64,000 bases of DNA. It comes from Schizosaccharomyces osmophilus. Lineage: Eukaryota > Ascomycota > Schizosaccharomycetes > Schizosaccharomycetales > Schizosaccharomycetaceae. The stretch's first letter is position 1. The number at the start of each line of letters is the position of its first letter. This document shows, piece after piece, positions 9,857-23,917 of the stretch. The translations under genes were made by a program, and so were the position numbers. The notes under the pieces were generated by a model. It was given only the letters and a program-made list of their open reading frames with translations, was not told the origin of the DNA and ran no database searches. The stretch lies in the NCBI RefSeq assembly GCF_027921745.1, contig NC_079238.1, positions 1,426,001 to 1,490,000 of the forward strand. Reading direction: 5' to 3'.

Positions 9857-12800
9857 TCAAGGGCGACTCAAATTTTCTCTTCGGAAAAATAGTAGATACC
9901 CTACACTTACAATTACTTGTGACAGTAAGCATATCCAAAATGGCGCGTTTCTAAAGATTTTCAGTCCATCTTCAAATTGCCAAGATGTAAAATCCAAAAA
10001 AACAGATGATGGCCCAATTCGATTAGGGGCCGTCGCTCTGGCTATCATCGAAGTAATTGTACCCACAATTTGTCCAACCATTAAAGTAGTTGCTAAATGT
10101 CTTCGAGTCAAAGTTTGCAAAAGTATCATGCCTATACCCACTCCTTGTATACAATCTAACACTCCTAGCCAAAGCCATAAAATACGACCGACGATGGGAC
10201 TAGCCGAACCACACCACGGAAGGTAAACACCCATATTGCTGGTTCCCCACATCATCTGTAGCCATCGTGGTGATCCTAATCCTATCCCAAAAACTGGCAA
10301 GAGCCATGTATGAGTTCTCGATTTCCATCCAAGCAATATCATTGTCGACAGCCATAACATCGCAAAAAAGAAAAACGAAAAAATAAGAATTTTCCAAGGA
10401 GAAAGTATCGAGCTCCCCCATAAGTACTTCCACGACCGACCATATAAGGTTGATAACCAATAATTCTGTACTATAGTTGCAACTAAAAACCACAATACAA
10501 GTTTCCTTCTTAGCAATGCGGAATAGAATGCTGGAATGTTTCCTGGACTTTGCCAATAGTAATCGGGCAATCCAAAAATAAGTAACACACCACACATTAA
10601 CATCAAGATTGCTAAGGGCCAGGCAACTGCCGCTACCGCTCCTAAAGGATAAAATTCATGAGGAAAAAGCCGATGGTCTTGAAGTAACCGGTCAATTTTG
10701 GATCCCCAGTACCACAGGCAGCTCGCCCATATCTGCTGCAATCCTTGAACAATACATGCTCGTATAATCCAAGCAATCACGCTTGCTCCACCCTCATCTC
10801 CAAAATTTAAAGAAAAGTACAAAGATCCACTAGCAGAAGCAATGCCATATATCCATCCAGCTAAGTAACTAATCCATATGCGAAATGTTGTGCTTGTTTG
10901 GATAAAAGAAGATACTCCAATGAGCGTAAAAGCGACAAAGTACAGTCCGAATGGCAATGTCAAACATACGATGTTTGGTAACTTTCGATAAATATACCAC
11001 CAGCCAACGGATGAAACTGCAAATATACTACCGACAATATATAGCTGTTCGGCATATTGCGCCGAAGATCCTGATAGAAGTATTAATTGATAAGAACTAG
11101 CAGCTAATATTTGCCCGAAAGAAAGAATAATGGAATAGACTGGCCATTCACCGAATCTACGCTGCACAAAATATTTAATTCTTGATGTTTGCCTTGTAGG
11201 CAAATCCATAGAAGAACCTTCATCATCGATAAGTTCCTTGTCACATATGTTATCCAGTATAGTTGTAACTCTGTTTAAAGGATCATTCATTAAAAGTTGT
11301 TTGTCTTCATAGTCAAGAAGCATATTGGGGCGTTGAATTCCAAATCTCAGATTTCGAATACCATCAAACCATTCTTTTTTCATTTTTGTTATAAACGCCT
11401 CAATGCATAGTTCATCTTTAGAATTCTTTGGAGTAAGATCCTTTAGGCTTTGGGTAAAATACTCAAGTGCTTTACCATTGTGATCCGTAAAGTCATCATC
11501 TGTTTTCGTTAAGGCAAACTCTTTGTTTCCACTTAGTGTAATGACAGAAGCCAAACTTAACTGAGAGTCATTTTGCTTTTTATAGCGTTCGTTGGGTAAG
11601 ATAGTTGCTTGGTGTACATCCTCTGATGAATCATTGCATAAGGAGTGTTCATTTTTTCCACAACACTGACAAAAAGAGGGATCGCTATTCGAAACCTCGT
11701 GTTCACTAGTATTGTGCAATTCTGTGGGAGTACTGTATTCAGATATTATTCTCACAGATGGCTCATATGAGTGCTCTGAGGTTTCAGAGGTCTCTGCATT
11801 TTCACTGTTATTCGTTCTGGAAAGTCCGATGAGAAATTCATTATTTGAATTTGCCTCGTGCCCGGGTCCTTCTTTGGATCCCAAGGAATACATCCTATTT
11901 AGGTCGGACTGATTATTGAGAGAAGAGGACGCACATTCCTCGTCGTTCATTTGGTCAAAAACGCTTTCGTTGCTTTCGTTGTTAGGCAAACGTACGCTCG
12001 ATAGATTTTTTTGTAGAGGGGAAACGAAACGGGAGCCAAATTTCGAAGTCTTTTCTGAAACTTTTCTATATTTTTTACTCATTATCACACTGTTTTTCAT
12101 CAAGTGATCCAATTTCGCTGTCCATTCTAACACAGGAAACCTTTGACGAGCAGATTGAACTCGCAACCGAGCTCGTTGTAGCTCTGACGAACTTAATGCT
12201 TTTCGACAAGCTTCCTCAAACTGTTGAATTGTATGAGAAGTCGTGTTCGATTCTACGGAATACCACCATCCCGGCATTTGGCCTAAACCGCCTACTCGCG
12301 CTCCAATTCCTAAAGCACCTTTCCTGCCGAATTCTACAGCGACCAATCCAAACGGCTCATCCCTTGAAGGAATTAGGACAAAATCTGCTCCACTGAATAT
12401 ACACGGAGGTAAATGCGTAAACTGCGGTCTCGAGTACACCCGTCCTGGATACTTTTTCATCAAGAAATCGAGCTTTTCGGCAGCAAACTTTCCGTATAAG
12501 TCTATAATTGGACCAATTGTAATCAGCTGAACATTATAGTCTTCCAAAAGAACTGGCGCTATATCAGCAATCAAATCAATTCCTTTCTGCATGGACCATC
12601 TGCCCACAAAAACCAACAAATCGGCGGTTTCATCAATATCAAGTCCAGTCCAACTTTGTGCTTCCCTTTTTTGTTTCTTTTTTTGTTCAATAGATTTTTC
12701 ATCTGTTTCTGCAGCTTCAGAAAGTTCACTCTTAGGCTCAATGCTGGCTGTATCGGCGGGATCAGGATTGGGGAGTTTTCCAATTTTTTTCAGGCCCCAA

Positions 12801-15800
12801 AAAATAGGATACCTATCCCTCGAGCGCTTTCCGTATTTACTCGAAACACCTACTACACCATAGCCTTTTTGGTGAATTCGTATATAGGAAACTCCTGCAT
12901 GTAATAGATTGAAAACATTCCCGAACTGTACATAATTTGTACATGTTTTTATAGATATGTTATACACGGCACAGACTTCGGATTTTTCTTCTGATGTTCG
13001 GAGAGGCCATAAACCCTGAAATTCAGCATTATGTAAAGACATAACACAAGGAATAATACTCGGAAGTAGGTATAAAGGTGCTAAGGCACCATGGTAATCA
13101 TTGATATGATATAAATCAATTGGATATCTTTTAGCAATTCCAGCAATACACTGATTCCAGGCTGAATAAAATATAGCTGAGCTCAAGTCGTCCATGCGAG
13201 GTGGGTAAGGTTCAGAAGTGGTTTGCTTCCTAAAAACGGGAGCTTCTAATAACAAATAGGTAATATTAGATAGATGATGAATATAAACTTTGACTTGGTA
13301 GATCTGATCCAAGACAACGACTTCTAAAGGATCGACTTCTTCCTGCACAGGATATTCAACATTTCCAACACAGGGAACAACCCATAATAAATCATGGTGT
13401 TGTAAATGTTTTCCCATTAGCTCCGCCATCACTCCCAATCCTCCGATCTTAATTTTTATTTGCCAGTCTGGAATGTTGTATTCGAGTGTTGCAACTAAGG
13501 CCAGCAATCTTCCTTTAGCAGAATGAGATTGCTGAAATGTTTCCAATTCAAACGATAAAGGTTGTTGAACTTGATCATCTTTTCGGAAAGGCTTGAAAAA
13601 CTTCCCTTTCCAAACAGTCTTTAGCTGTTCACCATCATTAAGTCGAACTTTATAGAAATAAGTTTTGAAACCCCAAACAGTTAGAATTGCGGATAATAAA
13701 GGTGTTGTTGCAAACGTAACAAAAAATAGTATGGATACAGTTGATGACCCCTTAGGGAGGAACTTGAAGGTTTTGCTTAGATCATCGATTACTACCTCCC
13801 AGGACAAGTAAGATTTTGGAGGTGGAGTTTGAATTAAAACTACAGACTCCTTAAGCTCAGATGGCGGAAGTCGCGAAAGAACGGAGCTATTTCCATTAGC
13901 GCCATAAACTCTTTTTTGATCGGGCCTTCCAAACTCATCAACATTGTAAACATTGAATTGCAATTTTGAAGGAAATACCTCACTGATAATGGATTTCCTC
14001 CATGTAAAATCATCATTGAATTTTAGTTTATTGGGGATACCTGCATCAAACCCCCATTCATTGTATGGGCCATTCATAAAAAGATGCGGAAACGAACCAA
14101 GTTTACCTATACTTCCTTCCTGAATATGATTTGGTGATGCCGTAATGCGGTTCCAGTATTGTACTGAGACGTGATGACCAACCCAACTTTTCCTCGAAAT
14201 ATTTTTTGCAAAGGAGGTGCATTCTGTCAATGAACCTTGATAGTGTTCCCATGTAGACCAACTGAGGCCAAAATCGAAAGAATATCGAAATAAGTCAGCA
14301 CCTGCTGCCTTATGTTTAATGTACAACATTTCATTATCTTCAACTAACAAATCGGGGACTCTAGTTGCATTCTGGAAAACCACTGGATTATCGGGTTTCC
14401 CGAACCGAAGTGTAACGCGATAAAGAGAATCGCTCTTCGATATATGATTGCTAGTATGTACCTCGGGAAGAATAATTTGATGGACTCCATCATGGATATT
14501 TATTAATAAGCCTGACCATGAAAACTTTGCGGTCGGGTATCCAAAATAATACTCATTTTCTGGTTCATTGACTCTCTGGCAAACGACTGAATCTTTGTCA
14601 AGTTCCATAATAGTTCCTGTTTCTGTTTTAGAGATAAATGACAATTTTCTGCTAATTTCATCGCAGTCCATCTCCTCGGAAAACATTATTTGGAACTTGT
14701 GCTGACCATTCTCATTTAGCAATCTGGCATCATGGGTAGGATTGAAAGATGTAATACGAGGAAGATATTCAATAAATCGTTCTTTGGGAACAAAAATCTT
14801 AAAGCCCCATGCAGGAAGAGTAATTTGAGGAATACAACCAAGATAAGACTTGAACTGGCCTGAAAATGTATTTGATTCACGAAGGGTGTATTCTTCATAT
14901 GGAAAGATAATATTCTTCACAGTAATACCTTCCCGAAAAGGAGATACAATGGCGTTTGAAGAAGAGCAAGGAAAATCGAGTGTCACAGATTTATTTTCAT
15001 TAGTGTACAAAAACCATAAGTCACCAACCCATGAATTCTCTTGCTGGTAGTCAGTTGAATTTTGAAGAGGTTCAAGAAATCCTCTTACGATGCTCCAAAT
15101 ACCGATTTCAGTTGGGGTTGATCCACTGTTTGGAAATTGTGAATAACTAGTCCAATTGGAAATCTTTTTTGACTTCCAGCCATCTTTAACAGCAGGATAA
15201 TGGTTACGTATTTGGTTGTAAATTTTAAGCATTTGCAATTCAGGTTTTGCAAAATCAAAGTGGTCTAGAGTATTCCAGTCATCTTTACAACCATCTAAAG
15301 CTTTAGTAAAAGGCATATTGGGGTACTGATCAGAAAATAGTGTATAGCAACCATGAATTTTCCAGGCAGGTGATGAAGGCATGGCTTGTCTACCGTACAA
15401 GTAATTGTCGGCAGTATTATCTAAAACGTAAAGCCCTTGTTCATCACCATAATAAATTGAAGGAATACCTGGAAACAGAAAATATGTTACCATAGTCCCC
15501 AATAGAAGACGCTTGACGCCATCATAAATAGCAGGCCATCGGAAAACATCATGATTTGTAACACCTAGCAAATGGCGAGGATCAATTGATTTGGTATTGG
15601 GATTATAAAAATCCTCATTGATGGCCATCTGATTCCAAAGTTCTGTGAATTCGACAGGAAGATCATAGGGAACTTGTAAATCACCGTCCATATGCAGAAA
15701 TCTTGTTAATGCGCGATAAACAGAATAGTGGAACGCAGAAGCATCAAGAGCATTAAGCCCAGGTTTCCTTAGGTAATTTTCCTTGATTAATTCCGACTTG

Positions 15801-16969
15801 TTTAAGGAAGACCAAAGTGAGGATGGTCTTTGATCAGGTTGCCGTCCTTGTCCATAATAAATGGAACCGTAGCTGGACGAGCCTGTTACTTCACCTGGAA
15901 TGAAAAAATTCTTTTTGTTGTGTCTTAGTGCACATTCACGGACGGAGGCAGCCCATGAAGCAAGGAAATCAACTGTAATTTGTGTTGCTTTGTCGATACG
16001 AAATCCATCGATATCAAGAGATGAGATCACTATACAGGCAAAACGCTTGAGCTTTTCGGAAACAGATGGCTTCCAATCTCTTAAGCGATCTTGAACAGAT
16101 GCAAACTTTGAAAGCTGACGTTCCCAGTCAGGATGCGTACCAAAAGCTTCAGTATCGCCATACTGACTGAAATCTGAATTGTAACACCCAACGTAGTCAA
16201 TAACTACCGGAGCACCGTCTTCGCCCCAAAATCTAGGAAGTTGGCAGTCTGGATCATATTCATTGGAGAAATCCCAATCAGGGTAACTTTGCGAGTCTTT
16301 CCAAACCGCTTCATGCTCGAACAACGAAAATGGTGTGGTAGTGTTCAAATACTTCTTAAACCCAACCAAGTCACCTAACGTAGCCACGGTCAAATCCAAA
16401 ACCAAATACAGTCCTTTTCTATGAATTTCTTCTATTGTATCTCTCCATTGCGCGATAGTACCTGAATGATGATCGAGGACAGTGAAGTCCAGTGGTGAGT
16501 ACTGATCTGCACCCCAGGGTTGATTTAAGAATGGTGTACCAGCGATATAGATAACCTTAAATGGTTAGCGAACCTTTTGTTTACTGTAAACATTGCTTAC
16601 CTTTATACCCATTGAAATTAAATAATCCAGTGAATCTTTCAATCCAACGATGTCTCCACCGCTTCTGAATCCTGTTTCGCGTATATCGTACTCGTAGACT
16701 GTGTTGTTCGCTTCATTGTTTGTTGGATCTCCATCTTTCCATTTGTCTAAAATAATTGTGTAAAACGGCACTCTCCAGTCGTCGGGGCTAGGGTGATATT
16801 TGTGGTTTTCCCATTCCCCCCAGTAATCCAAAGGATGCACCGCTTCACGGTTTTGATTTAAATTCCAGGGAACCTCACGTTCATCAAATCTAGCAGCAAT
16901 TGTTTCATAACCTGTTAATAAGAAATATAAAATTGCAATCTTCATTGCAATGTTGCATTGGAAACCCAT
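9857..16969 (-). CDS. mok13: Mok13, cell-wall/spore-wall alpha-1,3-glucan synthase
   Basis: Two exons, 16969-16601 and 16555-9857, encode about 2,355 residues. The 45-nt intron has a GTAAGC donor and a CTAAC branch site. The protein makes alpha-1,3-glucan across the membrane. After a signal peptide (about 1-26) comes an extracellular amylase-like domain with GFRIDKA near 305, GEVTG near 343 and TNHDVFR near 455. A single membrane helix lies near 930. The cytosolic glycogen-synthase-like GT5 domain has KIGGLG near 1160 and DEPFGLVAVEFG near 1525. A low-complexity linker leads to a multi-span C-terminal membrane domain from about 1,925. All catalytic motifs look intact. Among the mok paralogues the mok13 assignment relies on its neighbours (zrt1, dna2). 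In S. pombe mok13 serves sporulation, and two FLEX motifs upstream agree. A second possible start lies eight codons downstream. Confidence 0.93.
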
Positions 16970-17151
16970 TCTTATATATTTGTAACCCAGAATGCAGGTA
17001 CTTTTTAAATTGGCAATATGGTGGTAAATAATTAGAGGAACAGTTCCAATTCTATTAGTTTTAATGAACTTCTTAGCTTTTATTGGAAAAGAAATGGAGG
17101 TTTCGGTGATAGTTGGCAGTATGCAAAGGATATCTTCTCGATATAGCTAAT

Positions 17152-17162
17152 GTAAACAAACA
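17152..17162 (+). promoter_or_regulatory. FLEX motif (Mei4-type forkhead site), mok13 upstream
   Basis: The 11 bases are GTAAACAAACA, an exact match to the FLEX element bound by the meiotic forkhead factor Mei4 in S. pombe. It lies 183 bases before the mok13 start codon and sits within the small inverted repeat TAATGT...ACATTA. Confidence 0.65.
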
Positions 17163-17303
17163 TTAGGAATCTTGGATATACTGTATACATGAAATTGTAC
17201 AAGGATTCAATTTTAATTATATAAATTTAATTTCATCTATTTATATAAGCTGAGTTTTGTATATTTTCCCTTTAGGAAAAAAGCGTCCATCAAAGTACTT
17301 AAA

Positions 17304-17314
17304 TGTTTGTTTAC
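17304..17314 (-). promoter_or_regulatory. Second FLEX motif, mok13 upstream
   Basis: The + strand reads TGTTTGTTTAC, so the complement is an exact GTAAACAAACA. It lies 335 bases before the mok13 ATG and 596 before the dna2 ATG, in the orientation opposite to the first motif. Confidence 0.6.
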
Positions 17315-17909
17315 TTTTGTTTTTACATATAAATAACAACTTACACAAAGTAAAAGAAACCCATAGCCTAAAATAGGCTTAGAATAGGAAGTTATTACTG
17401 TAAAAGTATAATATATAGAAAAGAAATCGTCAAAACATGATTTATTCTTGCAAGTCAGCATGAATAACAAAACGATGATGCTGAAACTTGTTTTACAGCC
17501 AAACTCAATTCTACCCGGAAGAAATGAAATATTATTGTCAATTGTTACATTTAAGAAAATAAATGAAGCGTATCACAGTGTCTGAGGAACTAAAGCGATT
17601 TCCCATTTTACTTCGTAACTCACAAAACTAGACTACTCTGACCCGGCACAGAGTTTTAACTTCAGCATCCTTTCTTTTTCTAGGCCTTTTCCTTTCAGGC
17701 CAACGTCGCTCTTTTATCATATTTATTATTTACTATTCTACGATTCTTTGTGCTCAGTTTTGTGTCTAAAAAATTGTTAAAGCCACTTGATAATATTACG
17801 AGTGCTAGAAAACTTCAATCATTGGACTTTTCTTTCTTTCTTTCTTTTTTTTTCTTTACTTTCTATATACTCATGGATTTGCATACTTCATGATCTTAAC
17901 TCTTGAGTT

Positions 17910-20900
17910 ATGTGTGAAGACTCTGAAGGTAGGAATTTCTCAAGGAATCGTACATTTGTAAATGCTGTAAACAATCAGCAACCTTACTCTCAAAATGCTA
18001 GCGGAAAAATTTATAGGTCTACTTCTCATCCTGCAAGGTTGAAAGAATACCGATTGAATGGCCAAACAAAGTCAAAATTACAGAGCTTAGCATTCAATCC
18101 CTCTCAAACAACTTCGAACCCTACGGAAGGAAATTTTAGCAAAGTATCACGAAGAACAAGTACTTCGCCCCCATCTGTTCAATCAGATACTGAGGTACTC
18201 CATGGTTCAGAAACCTTGGTACATGAAAAACCAAGTTTATTCAGTACATCGAAAGACACGACCTTAAAAGGCGGGTTTGATGAAACAAATAAAAATGGTA
18301 ACTTTGATATACTACAGAAGTGTTACTAATATTAAAACAGAAGAATACTCGAACAATTTACCGAACTTCTCTCCGAATAAAGGGAAATCATTAAAATCAA
18401 CAAATGATGTTCAGCTCACGGCTGGCTCTAGTTTTAATAAGTCGAACATAAAAAATAAACGGGTTTTAGAGAGAAGCGTTTCCGATAGCAAGAAGCTTTC
18501 TCCAAAGCGAAAGAAAAAAGAATCCTCTGGTCTCTATAAGGGCTCCTTCAATGAAGATAATCAAGAATATTATAGTTTTGGTAGTCCTTTAGATAGAATT
18601 CCTAGCCTTGTTTCTGTCATTCAAAGTGCTAAATCTTCCAGTCAAAGCGCTAAAAGTGAATGCTCAGTTTCTAACGCTGATGGATCGGATACAGAACTTG
18701 ATGACGACCCTTTTGAGTTAGAAGATGATGACTTCGCGGCCCTTGATTCGATTGAAGTTCAGTATAAACAAAAATCACTTCATGGAAGTCACCAAGGTTC
18801 TGAAGTTCTATCTCTTGAATCATCAAACAAGGTTGATGATCCTATACCTGTTTCTGATTACGACATGAAAGCTCATCCGTCTGATTCCAATCTTAACCAT
18901 AATTATATCGAAGGAACTGGTGAGGATTTCTTGGATGATTGGGATGAATCTTTTGATAATGAATTACCAGCTCTCAATTCCTCGTATAGTCATACGGAAT
19001 TAACTATTATTGAGGTAAACGATGATTTTTACATTCACAATGAACGAAATTATCCACAGTTAAAGATCGTTGTGTATACTGAAAACGATGAGGTAATGAA
19101 ACAGGTTTTCCTTCGAGAGGACTGGTTAGATACTCCTATCTATATAGGTGACTTGGTGTATTTAGAGGTGGAATTCAATTCATCGATGGAAGCCATTATC
19201 GATAACTCCAAAGGATTTATTATAGTGCATCCAAAATTACTACTTTCGGCAACTGCTGTTGCTGAATCTTTTTCGTGTATGCGCAAAGCAGCTCTTTCAG
19301 ATAGAGTCGTTAACTATGGGTTGCCGTCAAAGCCAACCGTTTCTGGTAACATTCTTCATGATCTGTTCCAAAGTGCTCTAAAGGATCAAGAGAATGCTGT
19401 AACTAACATAACTTCGATCCTCGAAGATTCTATAAACAAATACATGATAGATATTTATTTTGCGAATCTCAAAGTTGATGAATGTCGAGAAGAACTAAGC
19501 GCTCGTGTGCCTCTTCTTTTGGATATCGTCAAGAAGTTTTTCCAAAACGCATATTCTGATAAGTCCAGTCAACAAGGAAAGAAAATCTCTATTCAAAAAC
19601 TGCTTGACGTAGAGGAATCTATATGGTCTCCTAAATATGGACTTAAGGGAAATATTGACGCGACTGTAGAAGCCCTACTGAAAAATTCGTCAGGGGAAAC
19701 ACTTACTTTAACCGTACCCTTGGAATTGAAAACAGGAAAATATATAAACAACATCAGCCATTTCGCGCAAAGCTTGTTATATACTTTGCTAGTCTCTGAT
19801 CGTTACAGTATTGGGGTTCAAAATGCTTTGTTATGCTATTTGGAAAATAGCAGTCTGGTAGATTTGTCAGCGTCAAAATCACAAATTCGTGGTTTGCTTA
19901 TCGCGCGCAATACTTTAGCACAGCATAATATTCGTCGTTCTTTACCGACAATGCTTAAAAGTGAACATCAGTGTAAGCGCTGCTATGCAGTTAATGAATG
20001 TTTTCTTTATCATAAAGCTCTTGAAAATGGAACTCCCGAAACTTCAGGCGTCAAAGATTTGTATAATTCAATTACAGATCAACTCGGCGAAATTGAATTG
20101 CAATTTTTTAAGAAATGGGAAAGACTCGTGACACAAGAAGAAAATTTAACCCTTAAACGAAAAGGCGATATACTCACAACGAATTTCTATGAACTGGAAT
20201 TATTAGGGAAATCGTTGTGTGGTCTTACAATAAAAGAAGAAAAAATTGTTCCTCTTGAAATTGACGAGAGCCTCTATTATTTTAAACTTGGTTTACAAAG
20301 TCGCGGGCAAATAAGAAGCTCAAGCTTTAGTATCGGTGATCGTATTTTCGTTTCAGACGAAGAAGGACATTGGTCTTTAACCAAAGGTATTATCAAAGAT
20401 ATAAATAATGATTACGTTTACATACAGACATTTCGCCATTTATTGACTCCTTGGAAAAAGCTAGATAACTTTGATGCCCAAAACAATCAGGTGTTTTATG
20501 GAAGCTATCATAAAAAGGAACAGAAGTACCCAGAAGTCACAAAGACATTTAGAATTGATAAAGATGAGTTTTCTGGTGGTATATCTTCAGTGAGAAGTAC
20601 TTTAATTGCTTGCGTTTTACCTGATGCTCCAATTACCATAAAGGATATGATTATCAGATTAAAGCCACCGACATTTAATTATTCGAATTGTCGCTTAGAG
20701 TCTTCACAAACAGAAGGATTAAACGAAGATCAAATTAACGCCATAAGAAAATGTCAAGCTGCTGACAATTATGCGCTTATCCTTGGTATGCCGGGAACCG
20801 GCAAGACCACGACAATTGCACGGTTAATTCTATCATTTTTAGATAAGGGCGCTTCAATTCTCTTGACATCATTTACGCACTCTGCTGTGGATAATATACT

Positions 20901-22075
20901 GCTTAAACTGCAGCATTCAAACTACGATATACTACGATTGGGGTCAAGTCATAAAATCCATTCAAAAATTAAAAAATTTTGTCGTACAGCCGATGATTTA
21001 CCGAATGACTTAGAGTCTATTAAAGAGTTTTATGAAGCACCTCAGATTGTTGCATGTTCCGCGCTTGGAGTATACCATCCTCTATTTCTACTTCGAAAAT
21101 TTGATTATTGCATAATTGATGAAGCATCTCAAATACCTCTTCCTGTCTGTTTAGGACCATTGATGCATACCGAAAAGTTTATTTTGGTAGGTGATCACTA
21201 TCAACTCCCGCCTTTGGTGAAAAATCCAAGAGCTGCGAAAGGTGGACTAGCCAAAAGTTTGTTTAAGTTGCTTTCAGAGAAACATCCAGAGGCCATAGCA
21301 ACGCTAAAATTACAATACCGGATGAATCATGATATAAATTCTCTATGCAACAATTTAATTTACGGCGGTAACTTGATTTGCGGATCAAAGGAAGTTTCTG
21401 TAAACAAGCTCTATCTACCTTCAAACAAAGTACCCGCTGAAAAGCCTGACAATATAACAAACATGAGTTGGGTTCGCCATTTATTAAATCCGGATAATTC
21501 TGTTGTTTTCTATAATACTGACTTACTTAGTAATCTGGAAAATAAGAAGGACAGAGTTATGGAGAACCGGACGGAGGCTACACTGTTAGCTTGTGCGGTC
21601 CGCTCATTGTTGACAATGGGTATAGAACAAAAACATATTGGCATCATATCTATATATAAGAGCCAGGTTAACCTTATTAAAAACGAACTGAAATCTTCTG
21701 AGGAATTGGAAATTAATACCGCTGACAAATATCAAGGTCGAGATAAAGAGATTATCTTCATATCATTTGTTCGCTCAAATTTAAGAAAAAATGTAAGAAA
21801 CAAATTAATTGAAGCAACTGCTAATGCCATAATTATAGGTCGGGGATTTGCTGCGCGATTGGCACCGCATAAACGTTGCTCTGAGTAGAGCCAAAGTGAA
21901 ATGTGTTATGTTTGGGTCATTTGCTACTTTGTCGAATTCAGTAGTGATGAATGAACTCATTATGCTGCTTACTAAAAACGAATGGGTTTATAATATTCAA
22001 CCTAACGATATAAAGGAGACTCAGGATGAAAATTTGGTTCTGACCATGTGCAAATCGTATACCGCTATTGAATAA
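17910..22075 (+). CDS. dna2: Dna2, replication nuclease-helicase
   Basis: Three exons, 17910-18297, 18341-21792 and 21839-22075, encode about 1,358 residues. Dna2 cuts long 5' flaps during Okazaki fragment maturation and acts in end resection. A poorly conserved N-terminus is followed by a RecB-like nuclease with an iron-sulfur cluster: a first cysteine near 440 (FSCMRK), NIDA near 563, LELKTGK near 590 and a cysteine cluster CKRCYAVNEC near 673. The superfamily 1 helicase has Walker A GMPGTGKT near 944, DEAS near 1054 and GDHYQLPP. Intron 1 (43 nt) and intron 2 (46 nt) have good donors and CTAAT branch sites. Removing intron 2 restores NVGDLLRDWHRINVALSRAK, helicase motif VI, which the unspliced frame destroys. 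The start is the first ATG of the exon and is less certain than the rest. Confidence 0.95.
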
Positions 22076-22292
22076 AGAATGGAAGCATATTCATGGAAGC
22101 GCTTAGTTATGAATAATTACTAAATTAAATTAAAGGCTTATTTAGTTAATTTCAAATATATTTTGAGTTATAATCTGATAAACGAAAGGGAATTGTGTAT
22201 AAAATAACCTTTTAGTATAGTAGGTACCAAATTTTTATTATTTTACCCTAATATTAGTTATTGGTTAAATTATATGCCGTAAAACCAGTTAT

Positions 22293-23464
<1,172 letters not shown>

Positions 23465-23917
23465 AATCCTACTTTTGTGAAGTATATATACAAGACTGTT
23501 CTAAGACCCTAATAATTTCGCCCTTTAAGGAAGCAATGCCACGACTCTTCCTTTCAATAGATGAAAAGACAAGCAGAGGAAGAGACAGAGAAATGACAAC
23601 TTTACAAAATCTCTTTTCCAAAAGTCAAAATTCTAAGAATTCTATAAAACAAGAACCGCTCTAGTGAAGGGACTTTGTATCACAGTTTCAAGGATTAGGT
23701 GGAGGTAGAGGTATAAGCAAACTATATAGAAAGACCGGATGTTCAAGGACTTAACTATGTAAGTAGAGTTTATGAGAGCATTGGAATTTTGAAAAATTTA
23801 ATCAAGTATCTTAATGATTATACAAGCTTGCAAAAAATGAACATTTACTAACTCAGATGTGTGGATCATAACTTAATGTCAAGATTTAGTTTATTTTTAC
23901 TTAATTTATAAGAAAGG
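23465..23917. other. Spacer between trm11 and pgp2
   Basis: This 453-base AT-rich stretch lies between two same-strand genes and must hold the pgp2 promoter and the trm11 terminator. I see no gene and no strong motif. Confidence 0.6.

Larger units (their letters stand above)
16970..17909. other. Divergent promoter region of mok13 and dna2
   Basis: This 940-base AT-rich region separates two divergently transcribed genes. It holds two exact FLEX motifs in opposite orientation, listed separately. No gene is visible. A T- and C-rich stretch at 17820-17865 probably lies in the dna2 leader. Confidence 0.65.

Noticed and set aside
21793-21888. Premature end of Dna2 at 21888
   Set aside because: The apparent truncation is an unspliced 46-nt intron; splicing restores helicase motif VI and a normal C-terminus.
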